Assembly (NCBI GenBank): GCA_023231475.1
Contig: JALJEE010001494.1
Coordinates: 1-64,000 of the forward strand
Direction of reading: 5' to 3'
Length of the DNA: 64,000 bases
Source of the DNA: Seison nebaliae
Taxonomy: Eukaryota > Rotifera > Pararotatoria > Seisonacea > Seisonidae
The notes under the pieces are model-generated. The model was not told the DNA's origin. It ran no database searches and was given only the letters and a program-made list of their open reading frames with translations. A program made the translations under genes and the position numbers. Within the stretch, counting starts at the first letter, position 1; each line of letters starts with the position of its first letter. Shown piece after piece: positions 62,618 to 64,000 of this stretch.

Positions 62618-64000
62618 ATGAGACCATGTCACATTGTGATTCCCTCTATAAGCATTTGGCGGCGAATTATGTCGATACATCTACTGTTTGCACTTTTTGC
62701 CGTCACAAATGCTTTCTCCAAAAACCGGATGTCGTCAACGGCATATGGCTACCGTCCTGGTGACATACTTCTTGGTGGCTTAGCTCCAGTTCATTTAAAA
62801 GTTTCTCTCCCTCCACTTTCGATTCTCTTAATAAATTGGTTCTCCAATTTCTATCATGTTTTAGAGCGAAGACGGAACGACTTGTGGCCGGTTGAATTTA
62901 GATCGTGGACTACAACGCGTCGAAGCAATGTTGTATTCAATCGATCGTATTAATCGAGAACCTGATACCAGATTGGATAATAACTTACGGTTTGGTATCA
63001 TGATTAAAGATACATGTTCGCGTGACAAATTTGCACGTCAACAATCGATGGAATTTGTTCGAAGACGAATTTCGCGAACGGATTGTTCGAAGAATAATCA
63101 GCCGAATGAATTACAATATATTCCGATTGTTGTCGGCGCCTCATATAGTGGCGTCAGTTCGGCCGTTGCCAATTTATTACAATTATTCGAAATATCATTA
63201 GTCAGCTACGCAAGTACGGGAGAGATTCTGAGTGATCGAGAAAACTTTGAATATTTTGCCCGAACCGTTCCATCTGATACTCAACAAATTGAAGCGATTG
63301 CTGATATTATTCAATATCTAAATTTTACTCATATATCCTATGTGGTTTCTGCTGGTGCTTATGGTCAATCAGCCACCAGAGTATTAAACGAAGCGATGAA
63401 GAAACGAGATGTTTGTGTCGCTGATAAATTGGTGATTGAGAATAAGCCTCAACAGAAACATTATGATAGTATTGCAACTCGATTGATCAAGAATGAAAAT
63501 TCAAATATTATCGTTCTATTTACTCGATCTGATGATACTACGGAATTGTTGAAAGCGATTAGTCATAGGAATAAAACTAATCGATTCCTTTTCATTGCCA
63601 GTGATGGTTGGGGTATGCAATCAAGTGTTGTAGCTCATAATCATGAGATTGCCAATGGTGCATTTACTCTAGAAATTAAATCGGTGAAAATGGATGAATT
63701 CCATCAATCTCTTCTCAATATCGGAAATAATGCCACCAGTTTTTATCATCGATCAAAAGCCAATCCTTGGCTTCGTGAATATTGGAAGGATCGATTCGGA
63801 TGTGAAATGAATCGACATTCAGTTCGATCTTCATTCTATGATTATAATTACTTCTCAAATGACAATAACGAAACATTTCGATTCTGCAACGACAAAGATC
63901 GATTGCCCAACGATTTGAAAATCGATTCGAAAGCACCATTCATTTATTATGCAGTGAAAGCGGCAGCTTTGGCTGTCAAAAGTGCATTGAGGCGTCTCGC
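62618..64000 (+). CDS. Metabotropic glutamate-type class C GPCR, 5' part
   Basis: Two exons are visible: 62618..62800 and 62865..64000 (open at the window edge), joined by a 64-base intron in phase 0. The ATG at 62618 precedes a second Met (MSIHLLFALFAVTNAF) that starts a good signal peptide, so either could be used. After RPGDILLGGLAPVH comes CGRLNLDRGLQRVEAMLYSIDRIN, typical of the ligand-binding lobe of metabotropic glutamate receptors. It continues with VVGASYSGVSSAVANLLQLF, SYASTGEILSD, FARTVPSDTQQ, SAGAYGQSAT and FIASDGWG. Known ligand positions in this family include the Ser/Thr of GAS and SYAST, the Tyr of AYGQ and the Asp of SDGW; all are present here. So glutamate or a related amino acid is a plausible ligand, as in insect mGluR or the mangetout-type receptor. 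The Cys-rich and seven-helix parts lie outside the window. Confidence 0.9.

Overview
This window is animal nuclear DNA. It is AT-rich, its genes carry GT-AG introns mostly 38-78 bases long, and it encodes animal proteins: TRIM37, a NitFhit fusion, an MNK-family kinase, TBC1D22, UBXN6, nischarin, homogentisate 1,2-dioxygenase and a class C glutamate-type receptor. A nitrilase-Fhit fusion is known from flies and nematodes, so the organism is an ecdysozoan or other invertebrate. Compact genes, poly-Asn/Gln/Ser proteins and very short introns would fit an acariform mite, but that is only a guess. I see no operon, CRISPR array, tRNA or rRNA gene.

Layout. 0.6-7.3 kb: a single-exon TRIM37-like E3 ligase (+), then a two-exon membrane protein I do not recognise (-) with ten 9-residue repeats. 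7.3-15.4 kb: a transposon-rich stretch with four decayed non-LTR retrotransposon pieces on both strands and a duplicated AT-rich repeat, surrounding an intact single-exon NitFhit gene (+). 15.4-19.1 kb: two minus-strand genes, a divergent archaemetzincin-like zinc protease (2 exons) and an unrecognised 564-residue protein (10 exons) with a Gln-rich tail. 19.1-25.3 kb: gene-poor, with microsatellites. 25.3-27.4 kb: an MNK/Lk6-type kinase (+). 30.0-39.1 kb: the gene-dense core, TBC1D22 (+, 8 exons), UBXN6 (-), nischarin (+, 10 exons) and HGD (+, 6 exons). 39.1-43.4 kb: microsatellites, including about 46 copies of ATC. 43.4-50.3 kb: a giant intronless ORF of 2073 residues that looks like a divergent GPCR with huge loops, with possible extra upstream exons. 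50.3-62.6 kb: a gene-poor stretch holding one fold-back element near 58 kb. 62.6-64.0 kb: the 5' part of a metabotropic-glutamate-type receptor that runs off the right edge.

Functional links are loose. TBC1D22 (Rab GAP), UBXN6 (p97 cofactor) and nischarin (PX/LRR endosomal scaffold) all belong to membrane traffic and sit next to each other, but adjacency alone proves little. Two receptor genes flank the 12-kb gene-poor stretch.

The most unusual signal is genome-wide in nature. Of the 33 introns I could place by reading frame and family homology, 30 begin GTT instead of the usual GTA or GTG. The exon/intron coordinates given in the gene entries are my own reconstructions from frame and splice sites, without transcript data.
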